Counted from the stretch's first letter, positions 8,847-18,498 are shown. The stretch is DNA of 64,000 nt from JBFWYO01 sp050186335 (GCA_050186335.1 JBFWYO010000007.1:1-64000); one strand, 5' to 3'. Translations and numbers: made by a program. Notes: generated by a model from the letters alone, not told the origin.

Positions 8847-11306
8847 TTGCGTTTCCTGTTACGTTGGACCGTCCGGCTGCTCAGCCTCGCATTCCTGTTC
8901 GCGATCGTCGGCTTGGCGGTCGTGTTCGGCGCGATCTACTATTACGGCAAGGATCTGCCCGACTACACGGCGCTGAAGAATTACGAGCCGCCGATCGTCA
9001 CCCGCGTCTACGCCAATAACGGCCGTCTGATCGGTGAGTTCGCCGCTGAGAAGCGCGTCTTTGTGCCGATCGGCGTGGTGCCGAAGCCGCTGATCAATGC
9101 CTTCATCGCCGCCGAAGATCAGCGTTTTTACACGCATAGCGGGGCCGATCCGATCGGCATCGCGCGCGCCGCGTGGACGAATATCTCCAACATGGGATCC
9201 GAAAAGCGCCTGGTCGGCGGTTCGACCATCACGCAACAGGTCGCGAAAAACTTCCTGCTGACCAGCGAGAAATCGTTCGAGCGCAAGATCAAGGAACTGA
9301 TCCTGTCGTACCGGATCGAGCAGGCCTACTCGAAGGAGCGCATTCTCGAGCTGTACCTGAACGAAATCTACCTCGGCAACAACGCCTATGGCGTGGCGGC
9401 GGCGTCGTTGGCGTATTTCAACAAGTCGCTCGAGGAGTTGACCATAGCCGAGATGGCCTTCCTGGGCGGGCTGCCGCAAGCGCCGAGCCGGTACAATCCG
9501 GTCAAGAACTACAAGGAAGCCAAACGCCGGCGCGACTACGTGCTGTTGCGCATGATGGAAGACGGATTCATCAGCAAGGACGAGTACGAGCAGGCGCGCG
9601 CGACCGAGATCAAGCTCGCGGTGCGCGGCAAGAATCCCAGCGTCGGTGCCGAGTATTTCGTGGAAGAGATCCGGCGCGAATTGGACGATAAGTACGGCGA
9701 GAAGAAACTGCTTGGCGCCGGGCTCGTGGTGCGCTCGACGCTCGATCCGCATTTGCAGCAGATTGCCGACCGCGCGCTGCGCACCGGCTTGATCGATTAC
9801 GACCGCCGGCACGGCTGGCGCGGACCGCTGACCAATGTTCCGATCGAGAAGGACTGGACCCGGCGGCTGAGCAAGGTCGAACGGCCCAAGGGCCACGGCG
9901 ATTGGCCCCTCGCGGTGGTGATGAAGCTGGATGCCAATCAAGTCGAGATCGGCCTGGCCGACGGCAAGACCGGCGTCATCCCGATGTGGGAATTGAAGTG
10001 GGCGCGGCCGTGGCAGAAAGAGCAACGGGTCGGCGCGGAGCCGAAAAAGCCGTCCGATGTGCTCAAGGAAGGCGACGTCATCCTCGTCGAGAAGATGCCG
10101 AAGCCCGCCAAGCCGGTAAAAAACGCGCCGGTCGTCGGCGACGATTTCTATTTCCTGCGCCAAGTTCCGGACGTAACCGGCGCCATCGTCGCCATGGATC
10201 CGCATACCGGCCGCGTGCTCGCGATGACCGGCGGCTACAGCTTCTGGATCAGCCAGTACAACAACGCGACGCAGGCCAAGCGTCAGCCCGGTTCGTCGTT
10301 TAAGCCGTTCGTTTACTTGGCCGGATTGGAGAACGGCTTTACGCCGTCGACGATCATTTTGGATGCACCCATCGTCATCGACATCGGCGGCTGGGGCAAA
10401 TACAAGCCGCAGAACTACTCCAAGGAATTTTACGGCCCGTCGACCATGCGGCGCGGTCTGGAGCTGTCGCGCAACCTGATGACGGTGCGCCTGGCGCAGC
10501 GGATCGGCGTCGATAAGGTGGTCGAGGTCACGAAGCGTTTCGGCATTTCGGACAACGTGCCGCCGGAACTGGGCGTCTCGCTCGGCGCCTCCGAAACGAC
10601 GCCGCTCAAGCTGACCACCGCATACGCCATGCTGGTCAACGGCGGCAAGAAAATCACCCCGACGCTGATCGACCGCATCCAGGATCGCTACGGCAAAACC
10701 ATCTACAAGCATGATCAGCGGCCGTGCGACGGCTGCTCGATTGCCGCGTTCGACAACAAGGAGCCGCCGAAGCTGCCGGACAACCGCCAGCGGATCGCGG
10801 ATGCGGCCAACACGTACCAGATCGTCTCGATGCTCGAAGGCGCCGTACAACGCGGCACCGGCGCGCTGGTCGCGGTCGTCAACAAGCCGGTGGCAGGCAA
10901 GACCGGTACCACGAACGACGTGCTCGATACGTGGTTCGTCGGCTTCACGCCGGATTTCGTGGTCGGCGTCTGGGTCGGGTTCGACAAGCCGACGACGCTC
11001 GGCGCATTGGAGCAGGGCGGCAAAACGGCCGCACCGATCTTCCGCGACTTCATGCTCGAGGCGCTCAAGGATAAGCCGGCGATCCCGTTCCGCGTGCCGC
11101 CCGGCCTGGTCGGCGTGCGCGTGAACCTGGATAACGGCCTGCCGGCCAGGCCGGGCGACACCAAGGTGATCGTCGACGTGTTCAAGCCCGGCACCGAGCC
11201 CACGCCCGAGGGCGCCCAAAGCCCGGACGGCGTGCAGCGCGACGCGGTGTCCAACGCGGATACCGGCAACAAGAAGAAGTTCAAGGGACTCGGCGAAACC
11301 TACTGA
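8847..11306 (+). CDS. mrcA: Penicillin-binding protein 1A (bifunctional PBP)
   Basis: An 819-residue class A PBP that polymerises lipid II and cross-links peptide stems. A short cytoplasmic stretch precedes a single membrane anchor (FAIVGLAVVFGAIYYYG). The GT51 glycosyltransferase shows AAEDQRFYTH (catalytic Glu90), GGSTITQQVAKN and LELYLNEIYLGNNAYG. An OB-like insert separates it from the transpeptidase, whose active-site motifs are SSFK (Ser483), SRN (Ser541) and KTGT (Lys685). TTG 8847 is preferred because GGAAGAGG lies six bases upstream and the protein then begins directly before the membrane anchor; the frame could extend to an ATG at 8745, but that adds an atypical Arg-rich leader. The gene is 122 bp downstream of the amidase and upstream of prfB, all on the same strand. 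Confidence 0.95.
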   Translation: MRFLLRWTVRLLSLAFLFAIVGLAVVFGAIYYYGKDLPDYTALKNYEPPIVTRVYANNGRLIGEFAAEKRVFVPIGVVPKPLINAFIAAEDQRFYTHSGADPIGIARAAWTNISNMGSEKRLVGGSTITQQVAKNFLLTSEKSFERKIKELILSYRIEQAYSKERILELYLNEIYLGNNAYGVAAASLAYFNKSLEELTIAEMAFLGGLPQAPSRYNPVKNYKEAKRRRDYVLLRMMEDGFISKDEYEQARATEIKLAVRGKNPSVGAEYFVEEIRRELDDKYGEKKLLGAGLVVRSTLDPHLQQIADRALRTGLIDYDRRHGWRGPLTNVPIEKDWTRRLSKVERPKGHGDWPLAVVMKLDANQVEIGLADGKTGVIPMWELKWARPWQKEQRVGAEPKKPSDVLKEGDVILVEKMPKPAKPVKNAPVVGDDFYFLRQVPDVTGAIVAMDPHTGRVLAMTGGYSFWISQYNNATQAKRQPGSSFKPFVYLAGLENGFTPSTIILDAPIVIDIGGWGKYKPQNYSKEFYGPSTMRRGLELSRNLMTVRLAQRIGVDKVVEVTKRFGISDNVPPELGVSLGASETTPLKLTTAYAMLVNGGKKITPTLIDRIQDRYGKTIYKHDQRPCDGCSIAAFDNKEPPKLPDNRQRIADAANTYQIVSMLEGAVQRGTGALVAVVNKPVAGKTGTTNDVLDTWFVGFTPDFVVGVWVGFDKPTTLGALEQGGKTAAPIFRDFMLEALKDKPAIPFRVPPGLVGVRVNLDNGLPARPGDTKVIVDVFKPGTEPTPEGAQSPDGVQRDAVSNADTGNKKKFKGLGETY

Positions 11307-11393
11307 GTCTTCGAACTGCTTATTTTCAGGCTGGCCTCGGCCACGTCACGCCGTTAGTCTCCGCCGCGCTCAAAACCATTTGTGAATTCCGTC

Positions 11394-12546
11394 ATGAAGC
11401 CCGAACTCGAAAAAACCGTCCAGAACATTCAGCAGGCGCTCGGCCTGCTGAGGAGGCATCTTTGACCCGGCTGGCACCGAGCTTCGTCTGTCCGAACTGA
11501 ACTCGCTCGCCGAGGATCCGAAGCTCTGGAACGATTCCGCCAAGGCACAAGCGTTGATGCGCGAGCGCACGGCGCTGGAGAAGAAGCTCGGCGGCTACAA
11601 GTCGCTCGAGAAGGAACTCGACGATAACGTCGAACTGCTCGAGATGGCGGAGGTCGAAGGCGATGCCGCGATCGCCGCCGAAGCCGAGGCAGCCTTGCGC
11701 GCGCTGGAGACGCGGGCGCAAAAATTGCAGCTCGAAAGTCTGCTTTCGGGCGAGGCCGACGCCAACGATTGCTACATGGAAATCCATGCCGGCGCCGGCG
11801 GCACCGAGTCACAGGATTGGGCCGAGATGCTGGCGCGCATGTATATGCGCTGGGCCGAACAACATGGCTACAAGACGGAGTGGCTGCAGGAAAGCCTGGG
11901 CGAAGAGGCCGGGATCAAGTCCGCCACCATTCTGATTCAGGGCGCGAATGCCTATGGCTGGCTGAAGACCGAAAGCGGCGTGCATCGCCTGGTCCGTATT
12001 TCGCCGTACGATTCGAACGCGCGGCGGCACACCTCGTTCGCATCCGTGTGGATCTATCCGGTGATCGACGACAAGATCGAAATCGAAATCAACGAGGGCG
12101 ATCTGCGCATCGATACGTATCGTGCATCGGGCGCGGGCGGTCAGCACGTCAACAAGACCGACTCGGCGATCCGCATCACGCACATGCCGTCCGGCATCGT
12201 CGTGCAGTGTCAGAACGACCGCTCGCAGCACCGCAATCGCGCGCAGGCGATGGATATGCTCCGCGCCCGCCTGTACGAAGTTGAGCTGCAAAAGCGCGAG
12301 GAGGCGGCGCAGGCCCTGCACGAGGCCAAGACCGACATCGGCTGGGGTCACCAGATCCGCTCGTACGTGTTGCACCCCTACCAGATGGTCAAGGACCTGC
12401 GCACCGGGGCGGAAACCAGCAACGCCGCGGCGGTGCTCGACGGCGATCTCGATCTGTTCCTCGAAGCCTCGCTGGCGCAACGGCTTGGCGCCGAAACAGG
12501 CGATCAACGCAGCAAGAAGAAAGACGCCGCGCAGAGCGTCGCGTAA
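11394..12546 (+). CDS. prfB: Peptide chain release factor 2, needs programmed +1 frameshift
   Basis: RF2 ends translation at UGA and UAA. The gene is in two frames: 23 codons from ATG 11394 run to an in-frame TGA at 11463, and the rest continues from 11464 in the +1 frame to 12546, giving 383 residues if the T at 11463 is skipped. The shift site is described separately. The main frame has the PCRF region, then ISPYDSNARRHTSF with tripeptide Ser203-Pro204-Tyr205 at the UGA-reading position (SPF in E. coli; SPY is, from memory, usual in alphaproteobacteria), and the catalytic GAGGQHVNKTDSA with GGQ at 248-250. An annotation that ignores the shift would start at an internal ATG near 11554 and lose about 53 residues. 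It lies 87 bp downstream of PBP1A. Confidence 0.96.
11451..11466 (+). promoter_or_regulatory. RF2 autoregulatory frameshift site
   Basis: AGGAGG (11451-11456), CAT, then CTT TGA C (11460-11466) reproduces the classical prfB frameshift cassette: an internal Shine-Dalgarno-like element placed three bases before a slippery CTT followed by UGA-C, a poor termination context. When RF2 is scarce the ribosome slips +1 on CUU and completes RF2; when it is plentiful it terminates at codon 24. The spacing is the same as in E. coli (AGGGGG-TAT-CTTTGAC). Confidence 0.95.
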
Positions 12547-12554
12547 ACGGCGCT

Positions 12555-13310
12555 TCAGGCTCGGGTCGGGTCCGTGCCGCGTTCCGCTTCTAATTTTGCC
12601 ACGCGCTTGCGCAGCGCATCCAATTCGCTCAACGGCCAGACCGGAGGCGGCGGCTGGGCCGGGCCGGCATCGATTGCCGCCATCGATTTATCCGCGCGTT
12701 GGCCCAGGCCGCCCCGAAATTCGGGCGTCGAGGGCGCATAATTCGCGCGCGTCAGGATGCGATCGATCCAGACCGGCTTCAGCAGCAGAAACAGCCGTTC
12801 GATGACCCGATGGTCCGAGCCCTTGACCGCATCCCACTGCGCGACTGAGCGATGCTTCGAATGAAACATGAACCCGGCCCCGGTCACGTCGCCGAGCAGC
12901 GGAATTCTGCCGAATGAATGCGCCGGCACGAGCCGGCCGGGAAACTGGACCCGCCATAACAGCACCTGGTCCTCGTCGGTCGCGTGCTCGGCGACCGCGG
13001 CCAAGCTGTGCGCATCGACGAACATATCGTCGTCGTCGAGAAACATGATCCACCCGTCCTCGACGCGATCCATCAGCGTATTGAGATACAAATTGTAAGG
13101 TGCGTGGTTGGGGCGTCGATCGGTCGGGGTCGCTGGCCACAGCCTGATCGCGTCCGGCACCTCGGCCTGGGCATAGGCCAGGCTCGCGTCGTCGTCGGCC
13201 CCGACAACGTGACGAATGCCGCGATGGGTCTGACTACGGACGCTGTCGACGCAGTCGCGAAAATAGATCGGGCGGTTCGACGTGCGGGTCAATATGTTGA
13301 TCAAGACCAT
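12555..13310 (-). CDS. Family 2-like glycosyltransferase
   Basis: This 251-residue protein has a GT-A style beginning (LINILTRTSNRP, then a CVDSVRSQTH helix) and a DxD-type motif in GWIMFLDDDDMF at about residue 90-100, which would bind a metal and the nucleotide sugar. The later part contains GAGFMFHSKH. The final 25 residues (LDALRKRVAKLEAE) look like a short coiled coil. It probably transfers a sugar to a glycan or other acceptor in the cytoplasm; donor and acceptor are unknown. No signal peptide or membrane segment is evident. It converges with prfB, the stops being 9 bp apart, and is divergent from the SDR gene. No polysaccharide cluster surrounds it. Confidence 0.7.
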   Translation of the reverse strand: MVLINILTRTSNRPIYFRDCVDSVRSQTHRGIRHVVGADDDASLAYAQAEVPDAIRLWPATPTDRRPNHAPYNLYLNTLMDRVEDGWIMFLDDDDMFVDAHSLAAVAEHATDEDQVLLWRVQFPGRLVPAHSFGRIPLLGDVTGAGFMFHSKHRSVAQWDAVKGSDHRVIERLFLLLKPVWIDRILTRANYAPSTPEFRGGLGQRADKSMAAIDAGPAQPPPPVWPLSELDALRKRVAKLEAERGTDPTRA

Positions 13311-13396
13311 GCGCCACCATGCGGCTCTTGCCGAATCCGGCGTTGAATGGGCCTAATGTGCAGCGACAGCGAAGCAGCGGCAACAGGAGATCGGCA

Positions 13397-14110
13397 ATGG
13401 CAGGCACGGCCGGTAAGGCGGGCACGGCACTCATCGTCGGAGTCGGCAGCGGGTTGAGCGCATCACTTGCGCGACTGTGCGCGAAGCAGGGCATGGCGGT
13501 GTGCCTCGCGGCCCGCGATTCGGGCAAGCTCGGCGCCTTGGCCGATGCGGTCGGCGCGCGCGCATATGCCTGCGATGCGGCGATCCCGGCCCAGGTGGAT
13601 CGGCTGTTCGACGAAGTGGTACGCGCATCGGGCGCGCCGGATCTGGTCGTTTACAATGCCAGTTACCGCTGGCGCGGGCCGGTCGCCGAGGCGCCGCCCG
13701 AAGAAGCGCTCAAGGCGCTGATGATTTCCTGCTACGGCGGTTTCCTGGTCGGCCGCGCCGCGGCGCGCGCCATGCAGCCGCGTGGTTCCGGCTCGATCTT
13801 CTTCACCGGCGCATCCGCGAGCGTAAAGGGATTTGCCCAATCGGCGACGTTCGCCATGGGCAAGTTCGGGCTGCGCGGCCTGGCGCAAAGCATGGCGCGC
13901 GAACTGGCGCCGAAAAATATCCACGTCGCGCATTTCGTCATCGATGGCGGCATTCTCAATCCGGCCAAGGGGCGCGCCGAAGACACGCCGGGCGCCGACG
14001 CCTTGCTGCACCCCGATTCGATCGCCGAAACATACTGGAACATCCACACCCAGCATCGCAGCGCCTGGACCTGGGAAATCGAATTGCGGCCCTGGGTCGA
14101 GAAATTCTAG
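13397..14110 (+). CDS. Short-chain dehydrogenase-like protein lacking the catalytic Tyr
   Basis: This 237-residue Rossmann protein of the SDR superfamily has a degenerate cofactor motif VGVGSGLSASLAR instead of TGxxxGIG, a recognisable NAS motif (YNASYRWRG) and a Ser in FFTGASASVKG. The YxxxK position reads FAMGK, so Tyr is Phe while Lys is kept. A known classical-like SDR subgroup (subgroup c10 as I recall it) has exactly this combination, so the change is probably a family feature and not damage. Without Tyr ordinary proton relay chemistry is doubtful; the function is unknown. ATG 13397 has AGGAGA six bases upstream. The TAG stop shares the palindrome CTAG with the stop of the convergent DUF455 gene. 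Confidence 0.8.
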   Translation: MAGTAGKAGTALIVGVGSGLSASLARLCAKQGMAVCLAARDSGKLGALADAVGARAYACDAAIPAQVDRLFDEVVRASGAPDLVVYNASYRWRGPVAEAPPEEALKALMISCYGGFLVGRAAARAMQPRGSGSIFFTGASASVKGFAQSATFAMGKFGLRGLAQSMARELAPKNIHVAHFVIDGGILNPAKGRAEDTPGADALLHPDSIAETYWNIHTQHRSAWTWEIELRPWVEKF

Positions 14111-14922
14111 GCGCCGGCTGCGTAGTAGGCGCGCGGTAGCCCGGCGCGGGTACGCGCGATATCGTTGAACGGCGGCTTGAGCGCGCCCTTGAAATGCCTT
14201 TCGACCAAAGTGCGCCAGGTCTGTCGCGGCGCCACGCCTTGCCGTTCGCACAAATAATGAAACCAGCGGCTGCCGATCGCCACGTGGCCGATTTCGTCGT
14301 GGTAGATGGTTTGCAGCACGGCTTCGGTTCGCGCATCGCCAAATCGCGTCATGCGTTCGATCATGGTCGGTGTGACATCGAGCCCGCGCGCTTCGAGCAC
14401 CAGCGGCACGATCGCCAGGCGCGCCAGCAAATCGTGCGCGGTCGCCTCGGCCGCCTGCCATAAGCCGTCATGGGCCGGCAGATCGCCGTAGCGCGCGCCG
14501 AAATCCGCCAAGCGGTCGCTCAGCAATAGGAAATGCTTGGCTTCCTCGTCGGCGACCGAGACCCAATCGTCGAAGAAACCCCGCGGCAGTTCGACCGTCG
14601 CAAAGCGCGCGACGATGTCCCACGCGAGGTCGACCGCGTTGAGTTCGATATGCGCCAAGGCATGCAGTAGCGCGATGCGGCCGGCTTCGGTCTGTGCGGC
14701 GCCGCGTTTCGGCATGTCGCGCGGCAGCATCAGCTTCGGGTGTGCCGGCCGCGCGGGCCGGATCGGCGGGGCGGATCTGCCGACGGGCAGCGCCTCGCAG
14801 CGCCAACGTTGCGCCGCCGCCTGACTGGCGCGCGCCTTGCCGATCGCGTCCGCGGTTTGCAGGACGGCGATCGCCAGTTCGGTCAGCGAAGCGGTTTCGG
14901 CGCGGTTCATCGCCACCTTCAT
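14107..14922 (-). CDS. DUF455 ferritin-like protein
   Basis: The 271-residue all-helical protein has paired carboxylate/histidine motifs expected for a di-iron ferritin-like four-helix bundle: LLHALAHIELNAVDL, SVADEEAKHF and TIYHDEIGHVAIG. Members of the DUF455 group are related to the tRNA hydroxylase MiaE and other ferritin-like oxygenases, but their substrate is unknown, and none can be read here. The start could also be the Met four codons later; no strong ribosome binding site separates them. The stop overlaps that of the convergent SDR by 4 bp. It lies downstream of bcp on the same strand (55 bp), so it may belong to the glnE-bcp transcript, with a loose redox theme. Confidence 0.82.
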   Translation of the reverse strand: MKVAMNRAETASLTELAIAVLQTADAIGKARASQAAAQRWRCEALPVGRSAPPIRPARPAHPKLMLPRDMPKRGAAQTEAGRIALLHALAHIELNAVDLAWDIVARFATVELPRGFFDDWVSVADEEAKHFLLLSDRLADFGARYGDLPAHDGLWQAAEATAHDLLARLAIVPLVLEARGLDVTPTMIERMTRFGDARTEAVLQTIYHDEIGHVAIGSRWFHYLCERQGVAPRQTWRTLVERHFKGALKPPFNDIARTRAGLPRAYYAAGA

Positions 14923-14977
14923 ACGCCAACCCGTGCGGCGCGTATCGCCGGGCGTATGCGGCCCGTGCGATCCCGAT

Positions 14978-15442
14978 TCACAGTTCCTTCAGCGCGGTCA
15001 GCACCGCTTCGACGTGGCCGGGCACTTTCACCTTGCGCCACACGCCGCGCACGATGCCTTTGCCGTCGATCAGGTAGGTCGCCCGCTCGATGCCCATATA
15101 CTTGCGCCCGTACATGGATTTCTCGACCCAGGTGCCATAGGCCTCGCATGCCTTGCCGTCGACGTCCGCAGCCAGGATGAAGTTCAATTTGTGCTTTTTC
15201 TTGAACTTGTCATGGGATGCCGCAGTGTCGCGCGATATGCCGATCACCGTCGCCTTTGCCTTGGAAAAGTTCGGCAACGCGTCGCGGAAATCGCACGCCT
15301 CCTTCGTGCAGCCGGGCGTGTCGTCCTTCGGATAGAAATACAGAATCGCCGGCTTGCCCTTGAGTGCGGACAGCGAAATCTTGCCGCCGCCGTCGGTCGG
15401 CAGGTTGAACGCCGGGGCCTTGTCGCCAATGTCGAGACTCAT
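14978..15442 (-). CDS. bcp: Thiol peroxidase of the Bcp/PrxQ type
   Basis: The 154-residue peroxiredoxin reduces hydrogen peroxide and organic hydroperoxides with thioredoxin as electron donor. PKDDTPGCTKEAC contains the peroxidatic Cys45 and the resolving Cys50 five residues later, the arrangement of atypical two-Cys PrxQ enzymes. The downstream Arg of IGISRD completes the active site. Length is normal and there is no signal peptide, so it is cytoplasmic. Its ATG overlaps the TGA of glnE (ATGA at 15439-15442 on the reverse strand), which indicates translational coupling. Confidence 0.95.
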   Translation of the reverse strand: MSLDIGDKAPAFNLPTDGGGKISLSALKGKPAILYFYPKDDTPGCTKEACDFRDALPNFSKAKATVIGISRDTAASHDKFKKKHKLNFILAADVDGKACEAYGTWVEKSMYGRKYMGIERATYLIDGKGIVRGVWRKVKVPGHVEAVLTALKEL

Positions 15443-18400
15443 GTCGGTTGCTCCGCTTTGTCGGGATGTTGCGCCGCCAGCTTGTACGCCGGCGCCTCGA
15501 TGATGGTTTTGAACGCTGCGGCGACGGTTTCCGCGGTCGCACTCAATCTAAGTTTCAATTCGTCAAAGTCGCGCGCGCGTGTCGCGCGCACCAGGGCCTG
15601 GCGTTGGCCCAATGTCGCATTGTCCTCGTCGAACTTGTCGCTCACGACCAGCCTCAGCATGGCCTGTACCTGCTGCCACAGACGCGCGCTCTCCGCCAGG
15701 ACAGTGGCCGATTTCACCGGCAACGAGGCGGCGGCGCCCAGACGTTCGAACGCTTCCGCGGTGTTGGTCGACAGCACCTCCGGGTGCCGTGCCGCATCGC
15801 GCAGTTGCAGATATTGCGCGATGAATTCCGCATCGACCAATCCGCCGCGCACGTGCTTGACCTGCCACAGCGATTCGGTGTGATGCTGCTGGTCGATGCG
15901 CCGGCGCATGTCGGCGACGTCGAGCAGCAGCTTGGTCTTGTCGCGCGGTTGCAGCAAGGCGTCTCTGATCGTCGTCATGACGCGCGCTCCGACCGACGCA
16001 TCCCCGGATACCAAACGCGCGCGCGTCAGCGCCATGTGTTCCCATGTCCACGCGTCCGTGCGCTGGTACTCGGCATAGCCGGAGAGGCGCGCGGCGATCG
16101 GGCCCTTGTTGCCGGAAGGCCGCAGACGCATGTCGACATCGTACAATTTGCCTTCGCCGGTCGGCGCCGTGATCGCATTGACGATGCGCTGGCACAGCCG
16201 AATGTAATATTGGCTGGTCGGCAATGGGCGGGATCCCGTCGATTCGGTAGTCTCGGCGGGTGCATCGTAGACAAACACCAGGTCCAGATCGGACGTCGCC
16301 GATAATTCGCGCCCGCCAAGCTTGCCGTAGGCCACGACAACCATGGCGCCGCTGGGCACGCTGCCGTGCTGGCGCGCGAAATCGGTCTCGACGCGCGGCT
16401 GCAGCCCGCGGATGACGGCATCGGCGATATCCGATAGCGCGCGGCCCGCGGCTTCGGCATCGATCGTGCCGCGCAGGAATTGCACGCCGATCTGGAACTT
16501 TCGGTCGTTCGCCCAGCGCCGCGCGATATCCAGCACGTCCTGAAAGTCGCCGGCCTGCTCGAAAGCGGCCTCGAGGTCGGCGCGCAGATGCGTTTCGTCC
16601 TGCGGCGGACCGAAAAACGCCGGCGCCAGCAGCGCGTCGAACAGCGTCGGCCGGCGGGCCAGATGCTCGGCCAGGCTCGGCGCGCCGCCCATGATCTCGG
16701 CGACCATCTCGAGCAGCTGCGGATTGGCATGGAACAGCGAGAACAACTGGACGCCCGCCGGCAGTGCCGCGAGAAACTCATGAAATTTGGTGAACGCGGC
16801 GTCGGGGTTCGGCGTCTTGCCGAGCGCCGCGAGCAGCGCCGGCATGATCTCGGTCAGGATTTCGCGCGCGCGCTGGCTGCGGGTTGCGCGGAACCGCCCG
16901 TGATGCCAGCTGCGCACCAGCGACGATACTGTCTCCGGCTCGCGAAATCCCATCTCGGCCAAGGTGCGCAGCGTGTCGGGATCGTGGTCGCCGCCGGTGA
17001 AAACCAGATTGCCGGGGCCCGAGAGCGTCGGCGCCTCCTCGAACAGATGCGCGTAGTGATCTTCGACGCGCTTCAGGTGACCGAGCAAATCGCCGGCGAA
17101 GGTTTCGCCGTCGTCATAGCCGAGGAAGGCCGCAAAGGCGGCAATACCGGCGTCGTCCGTGGGCAGGCTGTGCACTTGCTGGTCGTCGATCATCTGCAGG
17201 CGATGCTCGACGGTGCGCAGGAACCGATACGAGTCGATCAGATCGTCGGCGGTTTCCCGCGTGATGTGACCGGCGGCGGCGAGTGCCAGCAATGCGCCGC
17301 GTGTGGTGTTCTGGCGCAGCGCCGGCTCGCGTCCGCCGAAGATCAGTTGCTGGGTCTGCGCGAAGAATTCGATTTCGCGGATGCCGCCGCGGCCCAATTT
17401 GACGTTATGCCCATAAAGCGCGATCTGCCCGCCGCCGCGATGGGCGTTGATCTGGCGTTTGATCGAATGGATGTCCTGGATGGCGGCGAAATCGAGATTC
17501 TTGCGCCATATGAACGGCCGCAGATGCGCGATGAACGATTCGCCCGCAGCCAAGTCGCCGGCGATGGGCCGCGCCTTGATCATCGCGGCGCGTTCCCAGT
17601 TCTGCCCCATGCTTTCGTAATACGCTTCGGCCGCAAACACCGACATCGCGAGCGGCGTCGCACCCGGGTCCGGCCGGAGGCGCAAATCGGTGCGGAAAAC
17701 GTAGCCGTCGGCGGTGCGTTCCTGCAGCGACTTGACGACCCCTTGCGTCAGACGAACCATCGCGTGCTGCAGCCGGTCGGCTTGCGGCGCCGGGACAAGT
17801 TCGGGATCGAACAGCGCAATCAGATCGATATCGCTCGAATAGTTCAGTTCGCGACCGCCAAGTTTTCCCATGCCGAGGAAGAAGTATCCGCATCCGGCGA
17901 GCGTGGCGGGGTCGGGCAGCGCGCCCAGTTGGCCGTGTCCGGCGGCCTCGCGCCAATGCGCCTTGAGCGCCGCGGCGACCGCGAATTCGGCCAGGGAACT
18001 GATCGCTTCGGTCACCCGTTCCAGCTTCCAGGCGCCGCAGATGTCGGCCAGCGCGGTCAGCAAGGCGACACGGCGGCGAGATCGCCGCAGGCCGGCGTCG
18101 ACTGCTTGCCGATCCATGTCGGCATCGGCCGCCAGCGCGGCAAGTTCGGCACTCAGTCGCCCGGCGACGGGCTCGGCGCCGAATTGGTTAAAGTCGATGA
18201 AAATTTCGGCTTCCTTAAGCAGGCACTCGGTGAGGAACGGGCTGTTGCCGAAGATCGTCGCCAGCACCGCGCGGGAACCCGATTCTCTGGCCAGATCACG
18301 CATTGAATGGGCTATACTTGCCGGGCTTTCCGCGGCCAACTCGAGCCAGCGTTCCAAGCCTCGTTCGGCCTGCGACGGGTCGTTCGGGCGGGAAATCGCG

Positions 18401-18498
18401 CAGCGGGGCGACAGTAGACCAGGGCGCAGCACGGCGGATGACGGCATTGTGATGTTTGCGGCGATACTTGTAGGTGGCGGGTGCTGCATTCTTGCCAC
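15439..18498 (-). CDS. glnE: Glutamine synthetase adenylyltransferase/deadenylase
   Basis: GlnE adds AMP to, and removes it from, glutamine synthetase in response to PII protein and glutamine. The two nucleotidyltransferase domains are both present: GMGKLGGRELNYSSDIDLI near residue 215 (deadenylase half) and AYGKLGGRELSATSDLDLV near residue 725 (adenylylating half), each followed by its helical domain. At about 1019 residues the length is normal. The start is uncertain: ATG 18498 and ATG 18447 both lack clear ribosome binding sites, and the first 40 residues do not look conserved. It is divergent from the YhdP-like gene (48 bp between starts) and coupled to bcp downstream. Confidence 0.95.
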   Translation of the reverse strand: MARMQHPPPTSIAANITMPSSAVLRPGLLSPRCAISRPNDPSQAERGLERWLELAAESPASIAHSMRDLARESGSRAVLATIFGNSPFLTECLLKEAEIFIDFNQFGAEPVAGRLSAELAALAADADMDRQAVDAGLRRSRRRVALLTALADICGAWKLERVTEAISSLAEFAVAAALKAHWREAAGHGQLGALPDPATLAGCGYFFLGMGKLGGRELNYSSDIDLIALFDPELVPAPQADRLQHAMVRLTQGVVKSLQERTADGYVFRTDLRLRPDPGATPLAMSVFAAEAYYESMGQNWERAAMIKARPIAGDLAAGESFIAHLRPFIWRKNLDFAAIQDIHSIKRQINAHRGGGQIALYGHNVKLGRGGIREIEFFAQTQQLIFGGREPALRQNTTRGALLALAAAGHITRETADDLIDSYRFLRTVEHRLQMIDDQQVHSLPTDDAGIAAFAAFLGYDDGETFAGDLLGHLKRVEDHYAHLFEEAPTLSGPGNLVFTGGDHDPDTLRTLAEMGFREPETVSSLVRSWHHGRFRATRSQRAREILTEIMPALLAALGKTPNPDAAFTKFHEFLAALPAGVQLFSLFHANPQLLEMVAEIMGGAPSLAEHLARRPTLFDALLAPAFFGPPQDETHLRADLEAAFEQAGDFQDVLDIARRWANDRKFQIGVQFLRGTIDAEAAGRALSDIADAVIRGLQPRVETDFARQHGSVPSGAMVVVAYGKLGGRELSATSDLDLVFVYDAPAETTESTGSRPLPTSQYYIRLCQRIVNAITAPTGEGKLYDVDMRLRPSGNKGPIAARLSGYAEYQRTDAWTWEHMALTRARLVSGDASVGARVMTTIRDALLQPRDKTKLLLDVADMRRRIDQQHHTESLWQVKHVRGGLVDAEFIAQYLQLRDAARHPEVLSTNTAEAFERLGAAASLPVKSATVLAESARLWQQVQAMLRLVVSDKFDEDNATLGQRQALVRATRARDFDELKLRLSATAETVAAAFKTIIEAPAYKLAAQHPDKAEQPT

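Noticed and set aside
8859..11219. Long leftward open frame (786 codons) opposite PBP1A
   Set aside because: It is an antisense shadow of the PBP1A gene, rich in Arg, Asp and His as expected from GC-rich antisense frames, without family motifs.
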